From contig NZ_CP045119.1 in the NCBI RefSeq assembly GCF_011492945.1, forward strand, positions 4,154,001 through 4,218,000: DNA of 64,000 nt. The letters run 5' to 3'. How positions within the stretch are numbered: the stretch's first letter is position 1; the number at the start of each line of letters is the position of its first letter. The stretch is from Rubrobacter tropicus. Its GTDB lineage: Bacteria; Actinomycetota; Rubrobacteria; Rubrobacterales; Rubrobacteraceae. The notes under the pieces were generated by a model. That model ran no database searches, was not told the DNA's origin, and worked only from the letters and a program-made list of their open reading frames with translations. A program made the position numbers and the translations under genes. This document shows positions 27,377-36,059 of this stretch, one piece after another.

Positions 27377-27574
27377 CTACTGCAACAACTTCCTGAGGTT
27401 CTCTTCGAGGTAGTCGGCCGTGACGGGGCCTTCGGGATGGTAGGCGACGGCCTCCTTGCAGAGGTGGTAGAGGGCCAGGGTGCGGGTCGGGGTGAGCCGG
27501 CGGCTCCCGGCCTGCTCCAAGACCAGGCGCATAAGTTCCAGGGCGACCTCGGCCTCGCTCTTCTGTGGCTCCAC
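27377..27574 (-). CDS. Small hypothetical protein
   Basis: 65 aa, Leu-rich and probably all helical: VALELMRLVLEQAGSRR and TLALYHLCKEAVAYHPEGPV, then LEENLRKLLQ. GTG 27574 has GGGGAGGAG 8 nt upstream, strong support for translation. Not recognised. It is convergent with the SAH hydrolase-like gene with 3 bp between the stops. Confidence 0.6.
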   Translation of the reverse strand: MEPQKSEAEVALELMRLVLEQAGSRRLTPTRTLALYHLCKEAVAYHPEGPVTADYLEENLRKLLQ

Positions 27575-27699
27575 GCGCGCGTCTCCTCCCCTGGTTTGCC
27601 GGCCCGATTATATCGGCCCGGGGCGGCGCTATGGTAAACTTTTGGTCGCTTTGATCTTACCGAGCGGCCCTAGAACGGACCCGGCGACCGTCCCCGACC

Positions 27700-28383
27700 A
27701 TGCGTGCGAGAACCGTGGGTAGGTCGGGCCCGAGCCACGTTACGTGTCCCGTCTGCGGGTATGCTTTCAGGGCCTCTCACGTCGGCACCTACGTCACCAT
27801 CGGCAGGGAGTCGGACTTTTGTCCCAAGATCCCGGGCCGTCCGTCCGACGGCGCGCGCCTGATCCGGAACGGCATCACCATGTGCCCGGCCTGCTCTTTC
27901 GCCGCCGGCGAGGACTTCGGCGGCCTCTACCTCTCCTTCGACGAGCGCTACGACGTGGAAGTGCGTTTGGAAGAGGACGGCCTGCTCAGGGTCTTCCGGT
28001 CGAACTCCCCGCCGTGGCTCGCCTTCCACGCGGCCGAGATCTGCGGCAAGGCCCGCGGCGCCCGTTCCCGCGACCTCGGCGACCTGTGCCTGCGCGCCTC
28101 CTGGGTCTGCCGCAAAGAACGCGAACGCCCCTTCGAGAGCACCTTCCAGCTGAGGGCCGTCCGCCACTTCATCCGCTCCCTCCAGGACGAGAACCTCGTG
28201 GGACGCGAACTCTCCGTCACGGCCTACCTCGTCGGCGAGCTAAACCGCCGTCTCGGCAACCACCGGGAAGCCCTCAACTGGTACGTCAACGCGGGCCGCA
28301 CCACGGAAGGAGACCCCCGCGTCGCCTGGCTCGACAGGCTCATAGACAAACAGAAGAAGCTGGCCGAGGAGCAGGCGGCCTGA
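27700..28383 (+). CDS. DUF2225 family protein
   Basis: 227 aa. Two zinc-ribbon-like cysteine pairs: CPVCGYAF at residue 16 and MCPACSFAA near 61. FESTFQLRAVRHFIRSLQDENLVG and LVGELNRRLGNHREALNWYVNAG follow the DUF2225 arrangement, whose second half is a short TPR-like helix set. The biochemical role is unknown. No SD; TATGGT/TAAACT boxes lie near 27631-27643. Confidence 0.8.
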   Translation: MRARTVGRSGPSHVTCPVCGYAFRASHVGTYVTIGRESDFCPKIPGRPSDGARLIRNGITMCPACSFAAGEDFGGLYLSFDERYDVEVRLEEDGLLRVFRSNSPPWLAFHAAEICGKARGARSRDLGDLCLRASWVCRKERERPFESTFQLRAVRHFIRSLQDENLVGRELSVTAYLVGELNRRLGNHREALNWYVNAGRTTEGDPRVAWLDRLIDKQKKLAEEQAA

Positions 28384-28410
28384 ACAGGCGCCGGGTTTCG
28401 GGGGCCGCAC

Positions 28411-28439
28411 TTGCTCTGCGGTCCGGCCGCGCATAAGAT
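28411..28439 (+). promoter_or_regulatory. Leaderless-type promoter
   Basis: TTGCTC (28411-28416), a 17-nt spacer and TAAGAT (28434-28439). The next gene's ATG is at 28446, 7 nt after the -10 box, with no SD, so the transcript should start at the codon. Confidence 0.65.
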
Positions 28440-28445
28440 TGGCGT

Positions 28446-28868
28446 ATGTCCTCTAGCTTCATGAGCCTGCCGTTCTGGATCCCGCGCGGCCTGGGCGTCG
28501 TCGACGGTATTGCAAGGGTCTACGAATCGGAGCTGGTGCTCGAGTTCGAGGTAAATGAGAGCATGTTCAGGATAGGGACCAGGGAGGTCGTACTCCCCTT
28601 CGAAGAGATCGAGTCCGTCTCCTTCAGGAGGCGAGGCCTGCTCAGGAACGCCCTGCTCTTCAGCGCCAGGCGCCTGCACCCGGCCAGCAGCGTCCCCGGC
28701 AGCAGGGCCGGGCAATTTGCCCTCTACGTCACGCGCGAGCACAAAAACAAGGCCAGGGAGGTCGAATCCCTGGTGTCCTACGGGCTCGCCCGGAGGGACC
28801 TGAGCGGCATGAGAGACGCGCTGACCCCGCGCCGCAGAAACCTTCGGACGTTCGACGACATCACGTAG
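28446..28868 (+). CDS. Hypothetical protein, possible PH-like fold
   Basis: 140 aa, not recognised. Residues 18-75 alternate hydrophobic residues as beta strands (GVVDGIARVYESELVLEFEV, FRIGTREVVLPFEEIESVSFRRR), reminiscent of small PH-like domains in bacterial DUFs, then FALYVTREHKNKAREVESLVSYGL. No membrane segment. Probably transcribed without a leader. The stop is followed by a short hairpin (ACACCCG/CGGGTGT). Confidence 0.6.
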   Translation: MSSSFMSLPFWIPRGLGVVDGIARVYESELVLEFEVNESMFRIGTREVVLPFEEIESVSFRRRGLLRNALLFSARRLHPASSVPGSRAGQFALYVTREHKNKAREVESLVSYGLARRDLSGMRDALTPRRRNLRTFDDIT

Positions 28869-28890
28869 GACACACCCGGCGACCTCGGGT

Positions 28891-29532
28891 GTCGACCCGT
28901 ACCGCGTCACGCCGGAAGACGACCTCCACAACGCCCGGACACGCCGGCTGCTGGAGCGGGCCTACCTGGAGGCCGAAGATCCACGCGCGGGCTCCGGCTT
29001 CCGGGGAGACGCGAACCGTTGGGAACTCGCCCGTAGGCCCATCGCCTCCGCGATAGACCGAAACGGGGCCTTTCTCGACGTAGGCTGTGCCAACGGGCTC
29101 TTGATGGAGAGCCTCTTCGAATGGTCAGAAGAAGACGGGTTTCGGATCGAGCCGTACGGCCTTGAGCTCATCCCCTCCCTGGCCGCCCTGGCCCGGAAGC
29201 GGTTGCCCCGCTGGAAAGGCAGGATCTTTGCAGGCGACGTCATGAGCTGGGAGCCGCCGCTCCGCTTCGACTTCGTGCGCACAGAGCTTGAATACGTTCC
29301 CAGGCATCGCCGAAAGGGCATGATCGAACGCCTGCTCCGCGACTACCTGGCCCCCGGCGGACGCCTGATCCTCTGTTCCTACGGCAGCTCCCGCCGCCCC
29401 GAACCCAGGGCCGAACCAGTCGCCGATATGCTGAACGATTGGGGCTACGAGATAGCCGGCGAGACCGAAGCCGCCGACACCAACAACGTAGTCATAACCC
29501 GCGTAGCCTGGACCGACCGGCCCGCAAGCTGA
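28891..29532 (+). CDS. SAM-dependent methyltransferase, start unresolved
   Basis: The frame is open from 28825 to the stop at 29532. Motif I reads FLDVGCANGLLMESLF (about 29074-29115), preceded by a plausible N-terminus YRVTPEDDLHNARTRRLLERAYLEAED that matches class I methyltransferase leaders; later GDVMSWEP, LAPGGRLILCSYG. No ATG, GTG or TTG occurs in frame before motif I; the first is TTG 29101, which would remove it. CTG at 28948 or 28951 is possible. Either a non-canonical start or a frameshift is needed. The coordinates given begin at the first family-like residue (GTC 28891). Confidence 0.65.
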   Translation, partial: VDPYRVTPEDDLHNARTRRLLERAYLEAEDPRAGSGFRGDANRWELARRPIASAIDRNGAFLDVGCANGLLMESLFEWSEEDGFRIEPYGLELIPSLAALARKRLPRWKGRIFAGDVMSWEPPLRFDFVRTELEYVPRHRRKGMIERLLRDYLAPGGRLILCSYGSSRRPEPRAEPVADMLNDWGYEIAGETEAADTNNVVITRVAWTDRPAS

Positions 29533-29586
29533 AACGCTGACAGGCTGAAAGCGCAGGCGAAGCCGAAGCGTGCTGACCGGCTGAAT
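29533..29586. repeat. Mosaic intergenic repeat, short copy R5
   Basis: ACGCTGACAGGCTGAAAGCG then CAGGCGAAGCCGAAGCG and GCTGACCGGCTGAA. It keeps the TGAAAGC and GGCGAAGCCG words but lacks the CTTGCTGA core and the long stems. Confidence 0.6.
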
Positions 29587-29588
29587 CG

Positions 29589-30422
29589 TTATTCGACCGT
29601 CCGCGCCACCACCTCGTCCCCTGCCTGTTTGTCAGGTACCCAGTAGGAGATGCCTTCTATGTACTGCGGGGCGCCGGGGTAGAGTTCGGCTTCTTCTATG
29701 CCGGAGAGGCGGGTGCGGATGCCGAACCGGGCGGCCTGTAGGGGGTTCATGTTGGTGTCGATGTTACGCCAGGTCGCGCGGGCCGTCGCGGGCAGGCGGG
29801 GAAGGTTGGCCGGAGACGTGGACTCCCGGGCGAGCTGCTGGAGAAACTTCTGCTGGCGGCCGATGCGGCCTATGTCTGCGGTGGGACCGCCCCTGTAGCG
29901 GACGTAGGCGAGGGCTTCAAAGCCGTCGAGCTCGCGGGTGCCGGCCGGGATGGAGACGCGCCGGCCCTCTATGCCGACCTCTATCGGCTCGTTCACTTCG
30001 AGGGTGATGCCGCCCATGGCGTCCACTATGTCTTTTACGCCGCCGAAGTTCACCACCACGTAGTCGTCCACGGGGACGCCGGTGAGGTTCTCGACGGTCT
30101 CGACGGTGAGATCGGGGCCGCCGGTGGCGAAGGCGGCGTTGATCTTGTCCTCCCCCACGCCCGGTATGTCGACGAGCGTGTCGCGGGGAACGGCGAGCAT
30201 CCCGCCCCCCGCCTTCGTGAGCACGATCGTGTCCGACCGCGACGCCCCGCCCGCGGACGCGTCGCTACCGAGCAACACGGCCCGCTGCGTTCCGAAAGGG
30301 AGGAACAGGTACGCGAGCAGGAGCAGGAAGAGGAGAAGCAGGAAGAGCACCGCCAGTTTCAGCAGACCGCCGCGGCGCTTCTCCCCCGCCGGCCTTCCCG
30401 CTTTGAAGACCTTCATGCCCAT
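29589..30422 (-). CDS. LytR-CpsA-Psr (LCP) family phosphotransferase
   Basis: 277 aa. Short cytoplasmic N-terminus, one membrane helix (residues 21-42), then the extracellular LCP domain: SDTIVLTKAGGG, LAVPRDTLVDIPGVGEDKINAAFATGG with the catalytic Arg, and FGGVKDIVDAMGGITLEV. LCP enzymes attach wall teichoic acid, arabinogalactan or capsule to peptidoglycan. ATG 30422 chosen: TAGAAG (30436-30431) ends 8 nt before it and no SD is seen. Confidence 0.92.
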   Translation of the reverse strand: MGMKVFKAGRPAGEKRRGGLLKLAVLFLLLLFLLLLAYLFLPFGTQRAVLLGSDASAGGASRSDTIVLTKAGGGMLAVPRDTLVDIPGVGEDKINAAFATGGPDLTVETVENLTGVPVDDYVVVNFGGVKDIVDAMGGITLEVNEPIEVGIEGRRVSIPAGTRELDGFEALAYVRYRGGPTADIGRIGRQQKFLQQLARESTSPANLPRLPATARATWRNIDTNMNPLQAARFGIRTRLSGIEEAELYPGAPQYIEGISYWVPDKQAGDEVVARTVE

Positions 30423-30518
30423 GGAGCCAACTTCTACCACGCGAAAGGACGCCGCGGCGGGTGGCCGGGTGATATTTCACCCAACTTTGGGGGCCGGCAT
30501 GTGGGTATACTGGTCGTC

Positions 30519-31349
30519 ATGGAGAAGCTCAGGACAGAGTCGTTCGGGCTCGAAGAGGAGCGGGTGGCCTGGGAGGGCCTGGCCGCCTCCTGCGCCGGGC
30601 CGATCCGGCGCGCCGGGGCCTTCTTGCTTGTCGGCTTCGTCTTCTTCGTCGCGGCGACGACGGCCGTCGTCCTGTTCTACAACCTTTTCGGCTCCAGCTA
30701 CGTCGAGGGCGCCGGCGTGACGGTGCCGCAGGGGGCGTTTTACGCAACGATGCTTCTGGGCCTGGCGCTCGCCGTCGGCGGCTACCTGGTCTGGCTCTTC
30801 AAGAGCCTCCGCTCCTTCCGGGGGTTTCGACGCGTGCTCCTTCGGGGCGGGATCGACCCGAAGCGCCCGACCTCCGGCGGCCTCAAGGCATACTCGGACG
30901 AGCAGCTACTGGAGTTGCGTTCCAGGTACGAGCGGATGCCCGTGGGCGGGCTCAGGGACCGCTTCGAACGCACCTTCGGCTTCCACAAGGGCGATTCCTT
31001 CTCGCTCGGGCCGCTGAGCGTCATGCCCGGCACCTTCGAGATGGGGTCTTTAAGAATGGAGTGGGAGACGCAGGGCATCCTGCGCTCCGGCGAGCCGATG
31101 CAGCCGATCGGCTGGTGGACCGAGGGACGCCGCCGCCTCCTGCCGCGCAAGCCGGACGAGGTCCGTAAGCTCGTCTACACCCTCCGCTACACGGACGCCT
31201 CCGTGCGCGAGCTCAAGCGCCGCTACGGCTACCGCACCGAGCGCTGGTACGCCACCGTCCCCGAAGGAAAGCTCTTCGATGCCGTCCGCGACCTTGAGAC
31301 TTCCCAGCGAATTCACGTCGCCCTCGGCCGCCGCTCGCTAGTCAGCTAG
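30519..31349 (+). CDS. Membrane protein with two N-terminal helices, unknown
   Basis: 276 aa. Two hydrophobic helices (about 28-55 and 75-98) are followed by a long basic soluble part with RGGIDPKRPTSGGLKAYSDEQLLELRSRYERMP and a conserved-looking GWWTEGRRRLLPRKPDEVRKLVYTLRY. Not recognised. TATACT (30506-30511) ends 7 nt before ATG 30519 with no SD, so it is probably leaderless. Divergent from the LCP gene, but no functional tie is visible. Confidence 0.7.
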   Translation: MEKLRTESFGLEEERVAWEGLAASCAGPIRRAGAFLLVGFVFFVAATTAVVLFYNLFGSSYVEGAGVTVPQGAFYATMLLGLALAVGGYLVWLFKSLRSFRGFRRVLLRGGIDPKRPTSGGLKAYSDEQLLELRSRYERMPVGGLRDRFERTFGFHKGDSFSLGPLSVMPGTFEMGSLRMEWETQGILRSGEPMQPIGWWTEGRRRLLPRKPDEVRKLVYTLRYTDASVRELKRRYGYRTERWYATVPEGKLFDAVRDLETSQRIHVALGRRSLVS

Positions 31350-31432
31350 TCAGCACGCTCCGGCTCCGCCTACGCTCTCGGCGCGCTTCGCCCTGCTTCG
31401 CAGGGCTCGCTTTCAGCTTGTCAGCTTTTTGG
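31346..31432. repeat. Mosaic intergenic repeat, copy R6
   Basis: Contains GTCAGCTAGTCAGC, CTCCGGCTCCGCCTACGCTCTC, CGCTTCGCCCTGCTTCGCAG and CTTTCAGCTTGTCAGC. It has the GCTTCGGCTTCGCC-type word and CAGC spacing but no CTTGCTGA core. It starts in the last codons of the preceding gene. Confidence 0.6.
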
Positions 31433-31531
31433 TTTGTTGGCGGATGTACTTTGGGATGGGTTTTTCTGTGGGTCGCCGTGTTTGGGCGTTGTGGGCGCGA
31501 AGATGCGGCGGGGTGCTGTTAGAGTAGGCGG

Positions 31532-32620
31532 ATGGAGAACGCTTTCGGCGTCGGTCCGGCGTATACCGTTGGGATCGAGGAGGAGTTTCAGCTAGTAGAT
31601 CCTTCCTCTCGCGCGTTGGTCCCGGCGGTGGAGCGGGTGATCTCATCCGGAGGCGGCACGGGCCTCGTTACCTCGGAACTTTCGCGGTCCTGCGTGGAGA
31701 TGGTCTCGCCGGTCTTCGGAAACGTCGCCGATCTCGCGAGGGAGTTGCCCCTTCTGCGCCGGGAGGTCTCGGGGCTGGCGCGGAACGGCGGGGCCGAGAT
31801 CGTCGCGGCCGGCACGCATCCTTTCTCTGACCCGACGGAGCAGCCGCTCGCGGATGGCGACCACAACGCCCGCATAGAGGAGGAGATGGGCTGGGTGGCC
31901 CGGACCCAGGCGATCTACGGCCTGCACATCCACGTCGCTGTCTCCGACGGCGAGGCGGCGATAGGGGCCGTCAACGAGCTTGCCCGGTGGGTGCCGCTCC
32001 TCGTCGCGCTCTCTGCCAACTCCCCGTTCTGGCGCGGGTCCGACACCAGGCTCGCCTCGACCCGCATCAAGATCTTCGAGATGTTTCCCCGCTCCGGCCT
32101 GCCGCCGGCCTTTCGCGACTGGGAGGACTTCGTCGAACACGTCGAGACCCTCATCGCCTGCGGAAGCATCCCCGACTACTCCTGGTGCTGGTGGGACGCC
32201 CGTCCCCACCTCAAGTTCGGCACGGTCGAGCTCCGCGCCCCCGACGTCCAGACGGACGCCTCCCACACCGCCTCCCTCGTCGCCCTCGTCCAGTGCCTCG
32301 TCGCGAGCGCCGACGGCCGCGAGCCGGAAGACCCCCTCTTCATCGCCGAGAACAAGTGGCGCGCCGTCCGACGCGGCCTCGACGCGACCTTCTACGACTT
32401 CCCCGCCGGGGAGTCCGTCCCGGCCCGCGCGATGGCCCGGACGCTCGTCGAAGAATTGCGCCCCGTCTCGCAAGGACTCGGTTGTGAGGCCGAGCTCGAA
32501 GGCATCCTGGAGATCGCGGACCACGGCAACGGGGCCGAACGTCAGCGGGAAGCCTTCGGGAGAAACGGCTCGCTGGAGGATCTGGTCGACCACGTCGCGC
32601 GCGCCACCACGCCCGGCTGA
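31532..32620 (+). CDS. Carboxylate-amine ligase, GCS2 family (YbdK-type)
   Basis: 362 aa, standard length. The GCS2 N-terminus GIEEEFQLVD is at residue 12-21. Then VEMVSPVFGNVADL, TQAIYGLHIHVAVSDGEAAIG, CWWDARPHLKFGTVELRAPDVQT and RWVPLLVALSANSPFWRG follow the family. YbdK has weak glutamate-cysteine ligase activity; the physiological substrate here is unknown and mycothiol or gamma-glutamyl compounds are both possible. TAGAGT (31520-31525) ends 6 nt before ATG 31532; no SD, so leaderless. Confidence 0.93.
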   Translation: MENAFGVGPAYTVGIEEEFQLVDPSSRALVPAVERVISSGGGTGLVTSELSRSCVEMVSPVFGNVADLARELPLLRREVSGLARNGGAEIVAAGTHPFSDPTEQPLADGDHNARIEEEMGWVARTQAIYGLHIHVAVSDGEAAIGAVNELARWVPLLVALSANSPFWRGSDTRLASTRIKIFEMFPRSGLPPAFRDWEDFVEHVETLIACGSIPDYSWCWWDARPHLKFGTVELRAPDVQTDASHTASLVALVQCLVASADGREPEDPLFIAENKWRAVRRGLDATFYDFPAGESVPARAMARTLVEELRPVSQGLGCEAELEGILEIADHGNGAERQREAFGRNGSLEDLVDHVARATTPG

Positions 32621-32668
32621 CAGGCTGAAAGCCGCCGTTGGGCGGCGCGCTGACTGGCTGACCAGCTC
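32618..32668. repeat. Mosaic intergenic repeat, short copy R7
   Basis: TGACAGGCTGAAAGCCGCCGTTGGGCGGC then GCTGACTGGCTGACCAGC, beginning inside the ligase stop codon. The GGCTGAAAGC and CTGACTGGC words recur in R5. Confidence 0.55.
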
Positions 32669-32671
32669 CCC

Positions 32672-34252
32672 TCACCCGCCGATACGGGACTCCTCTAGAT
32701 CCAGGTCTCGTTCGATACGGCGCATGGTCTCGGGGCTGATCTCACCCATGTCCCGCATCCGGATGATGGCCTCCCGCTCGGCCTCGATGAGGTCCCGGCG
32801 CCAGTTGCGCCAGGTGGCGGAGCTCTCGGCGTACTCCCGGGTTACGCCGCCGGCCTCGATGCCGGATTCGTAGCGTCGGATGCGGTCTTCGTAGTAGTCC
32901 CTCATGCCCTGCTCGTTTTGCGGCGGGAGGCTGTTCTCCGCGCACATCCTCTCAAGCCGGTCGAGGGCCGCGCGGGCGCCTTCGAGGCGGGCCCGAAGCT
33001 CGGCGGTGGTATCCGTCTCGCCTTCGAGGCGAAGGCGGTTTATGAGGGTAGGGAGGGTGAGCCCCTGCAGAACCAGCGTAGCCAGGATCACGGCGAAGGT
33101 TATGAAGAGGATCAGGTCTCGGACCTCATAGGCCTGGCCGTCGACGACGGTGGGCACGGTAAGGGCCGCCGCCAGCGAGACGCCACCCCTCATGCCGCTC
33201 CAGCTCATCACCAGGTACTCCTGCGGGGTGCCGCGCCCGTACCGGCTGCGGAGGAGCCGGTCGAAAACGGGGTGCAGGTAGGGCACCGTGAAGAAGAAAG
33301 CCGTGCGCGTGAGCAGGAGGGCGACGTAGACGAGGGCGGCGTAGAGCAGGATCTGCCAGAAGGCGTACTCCCCGAGGTTCCCGATAATCGAGGGTAGCTG
33401 CTGGCCGACCAGGACGAACAGCAGCGCTTCCAGAACGAAGACCAGCACGCCCCAGAACGCGACGGCCTGGATGCGCGTCGAGGCGTTCGCGAAGAGCCTC
33501 GGGGCCCGCCAGCCCTGGACCATCCCGTAGGCGACCACCGCCAGGATGCCGGAGACGCCGAGAAGCCGCTCCGAACAGATGTAGACGCCGTACGGGATCA
33601 GGACGGAGAAGGTGATCTGGATGGACGGGTCCCGCAGCCTCCCCCACAGCGGCAGCACGACCCTGGCGACCACGAGGCCGAAGAGGATCCCACCCCCGCC
33701 GACGAGCAGAAAGTCCAACCCGGCCTCCCACAACGAGAACGTCCCCGTGGTCACGGCGACCAGCGCGACCCTGAAGGCGACGAGGCCGGTGCCGTCGTTG
33801 ATAAGGCTCTCGCCGCCGACGACCGTGCCGACCCTCTCCGGGACGCCGAGGCGGCGGAAGATCGCCTCCGCGGCCACAGGGTCCGTGGGGGCGAGTATGG
33901 CACCGAGCACGAAGGAGGCCGCCCACGGCAGCCCGACGACGAAGTGGGCGACCGCGGCGACACCCAAGGTCGTCAGGAGGACCAGGCCCACCGAGAGAAG
34001 CGTTATCGCCCGGAGGTGGGCGCGCAGGTCCAGCGGCGAGAAGGCGTAGGCCGAGGAGTTCAGGAGGGGGGGCAGGAAGATCACGAAGATAACCTCGGGC
34101 GGTATCTCCACCGTCGGAAGCCCCGGCGTGAAGCCGAGCGTGAGCCCGCCGAGGACCAAAAAGATCGGGTACGGAACCCGGGCGACCCGCGCCAACTGCG
34201 CGAGCAGCGCCGCCATCCCGAGCAGGAAAATGAGCGCTTCTATCTGTCCCAT
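32672..34252 (-). CDS. Na+/H+ antiporter, CPA1 (NhaP) family
   Basis: 526 aa: about 12 membrane segments followed by a soluble, charged C-terminal region of about 120 residues. The ion-binding signatures are LGAILAPTDPVAAEAIFRRLG near residue 118 and GGESLINDGTGLVAFRVAL near 148. Na+ or K+ is exchanged for H+; which cation is not readable. The C-terminal part probably senses pH or regulates. Confidence 0.94.
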   Translation of the reverse strand: MGQIEALIFLLGMAALLAQLARVARVPYPIFLVLGGLTLGFTPGLPTVEIPPEVIFVIFLPPLLNSSAYAFSPLDLRAHLRAITLLSVGLVLLTTLGVAAVAHFVVGLPWAASFVLGAILAPTDPVAAEAIFRRLGVPERVGTVVGGESLINDGTGLVAFRVALVAVTTGTFSLWEAGLDFLLVGGGGILFGLVVARVVLPLWGRLRDPSIQITFSVLIPYGVYICSERLLGVSGILAVVAYGMVQGWRAPRLFANASTRIQAVAFWGVLVFVLEALLFVLVGQQLPSIIGNLGEYAFWQILLYAALVYVALLLTRTAFFFTVPYLHPVFDRLLRSRYGRGTPQEYLVMSWSGMRGGVSLAAALTVPTVVDGQAYEVRDLILFITFAVILATLVLQGLTLPTLINRLRLEGETDTTAELRARLEGARAALDRLERMCAENSLPPQNEQGMRDYYEDRIRRYESGIEAGGVTREYAESSATWRNWRRDLIEAEREAIIRMRDMGEISPETMRRIERDLDLEESRIGG

Positions 34253-34389
34253 GCATTCTCTCTAGAAGCCGTGAGGAACTCCTGACGGAAGCATCTTACA
34301 GCACGCCCGCTTCGGGAAAAACGGACCACGGAAACGCTATACTGCGCCGCAGGGTAGGGAAGCATGTTTCGCGCGAGGAGGGGAGTATT

Positions 34390-35985
34390 TTGACCGAAGA
34401 CGTGAGGCCGGGCGGCACCTACAAGACCCTTGCAGAGCAAAGAGAGGTGCTCACGCCTGCGGAGGAGCGCTTCGAGAAGATACGCCAGACGAGCGGCCTC
34501 TTTCTCGGCCCCATAGTCTTCCTCATCATGTACCTGTTGCCGCTGCCCCTGGACGCGAACCAGCAGACCCTGGCCGCCATCCTCTCGTTCACCATAGTCT
34601 ACTGGCTCTCCGAGGCGATCCCGATCCCCGTTACGGCGGTCCTGGCGCTCGCCCTGTGCGTGCTCTTCAACGTACCGGGCGTCGGACCGAACGCCGACGA
34701 CGCTCCGGGCGACGTGGTCTTCGGGGGCTTCATAGACCCGGTCATCTTCCTGTTCATCGGGGCTTTCATTATCGCGCAGGCCATGATCACGCACGGTCTG
34801 GACAGGCGCTTCGCCTTCCTGGTCCTCTCCATCCCCGGCGTCGCCAAGTCAACCTACGGCGTCATCATCGCCTTCGGGGCGATAGCCGCCTTCATCAGCG
34901 CGTTCATCTCGAACACGACCACGGCCGCGATGCTGCTGCCCATCGGCCTGGGCATGATGGGGGCATTGGGCGGGATGGTGAAGGAGCAGTCAGACACCGA
35001 CAGGGACACGAGCCGGCTGCGCTTCGGCACGGCGCTGATGCTCATGATCTCCTACGGCGCCGGCGTCGGGGGGCTCCTCACCCCTATCGGCACCCCCCCG
35101 AACCTTATAGGCATAGCATTTATCGAGGAGGAGACGAACGTCAGGATCACGTTCTTCGACTGGGTCCTCACCGCCGCCCCGATAGTCTTCCTGATGTTCG
35201 TGGCCCTGTGCTTCATCCTGATCCTGCTGAACCGCCCCGAGACTCGCCGCCTCGAAGGCGCCGACGCGTTCATAGCCGAGCAGCGCCGCGGCCTCGGCTC
35301 CTTCTCGACGGGCGAACGCAACACCCTCATAGCCTTCTTGGTCGCCGTTACCCTGTGGACCCTCCCGGGTCTCACGGCCCTGATCTTCGGCGACGAGTCC
35401 ACGGTCTACAGCGTCCTCTACAGCCGCCTGGACGAGGGCACGGTCGCAATCGTCGCGGCGGCCCTGCTGTTCCTGCTGCCGATAAACTGGGCAGAACGCC
35501 GCTTCACCCTGAACTGGAACGACGCGGCCCGCATAGACTGGGGCACCGTCATCCTCTTCGGCTGCGGCATCGCGCTGGGCACCCTACTCTCCGACACGGG
35601 CCTCGCGGAGGTCATAGGCAAGGGCATCGCAGACCTCTTCGGCTTTACGAGCCTGCTCGCGGTCTCGGCGGTCTCCGCCCTGATCGCCATCGTCATCTCC
35701 GAGACGACCAGCAATACCGCGAGCGCCACGATCGTCGTGCCCATAGTCATACCGATAGCCGCCGCCGCGGGCCTCGACCCGCTGGTTCCGGCGCTTGCCG
35801 CCGTCTTCGGGGCCTCGTTCGGCTTCATGATGCCGGTCTCGACGCCGCAGAACGCCGTCGTCTACGGATCGGGCATGATCCCGATAACCAAGATGGTCCG
35901 CTCCGGCATAGTCTTCGACATCATCGGCCTGATCCTGATAGTCCTCCTGATCCCGATCATGGCGGGTATCTTCCTGGCCGGTTAG
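34390..35985 (+). CDS. DASS family (SLC13/INDY-type) carboxylate transporter
   Basis: 531 aa, polytopic. Both SNT substrate/Na+ motifs are present: FISNTTTAAMLLPI near residue 178 and ETTSNTASATIVVPI near 439, with PIGTPPNLIGI after the first. It would import dicarboxylates such as succinate or related anions by Na+ symport. TTG 34390 is the start; GAGGAGGGGAG lies about 5 nt upstream. A TATACT box is near 34337. Confidence 0.93.
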   Translation: MTEDVRPGGTYKTLAEQREVLTPAEERFEKIRQTSGLFLGPIVFLIMYLLPLPLDANQQTLAAILSFTIVYWLSEAIPIPVTAVLALALCVLFNVPGVGPNADDAPGDVVFGGFIDPVIFLFIGAFIIAQAMITHGLDRRFAFLVLSIPGVAKSTYGVIIAFGAIAAFISAFISNTTTAAMLLPIGLGMMGALGGMVKEQSDTDRDTSRLRFGTALMLMISYGAGVGGLLTPIGTPPNLIGIAFIEEETNVRITFFDWVLTAAPIVFLMFVALCFILILLNRPETRRLEGADAFIAEQRRGLGSFSTGERNTLIAFLVAVTLWTLPGLTALIFGDESTVYSVLYSRLDEGTVAIVAAALLFLLPINWAERRFTLNWNDAARIDWGTVILFGCGIALGTLLSDTGLAEVIGKGIADLFGFTSLLAVSAVSALIAIVISETTSNTASATIVVPIVIPIAAAAGLDPLVPALAAVFGASFGFMMPVSTPQNAVVYGSGMIPITKMVRSGIVFDIIGLILIVLLIPIMAGIFLAG

Positions 35986-36059
35986 CGGGAGCCGGGAAAC
36001 GGGGATTCGCGTGAACGGACAGGCATGCGCCTGGCCCGTTCCTGACGCATAATCACCGC

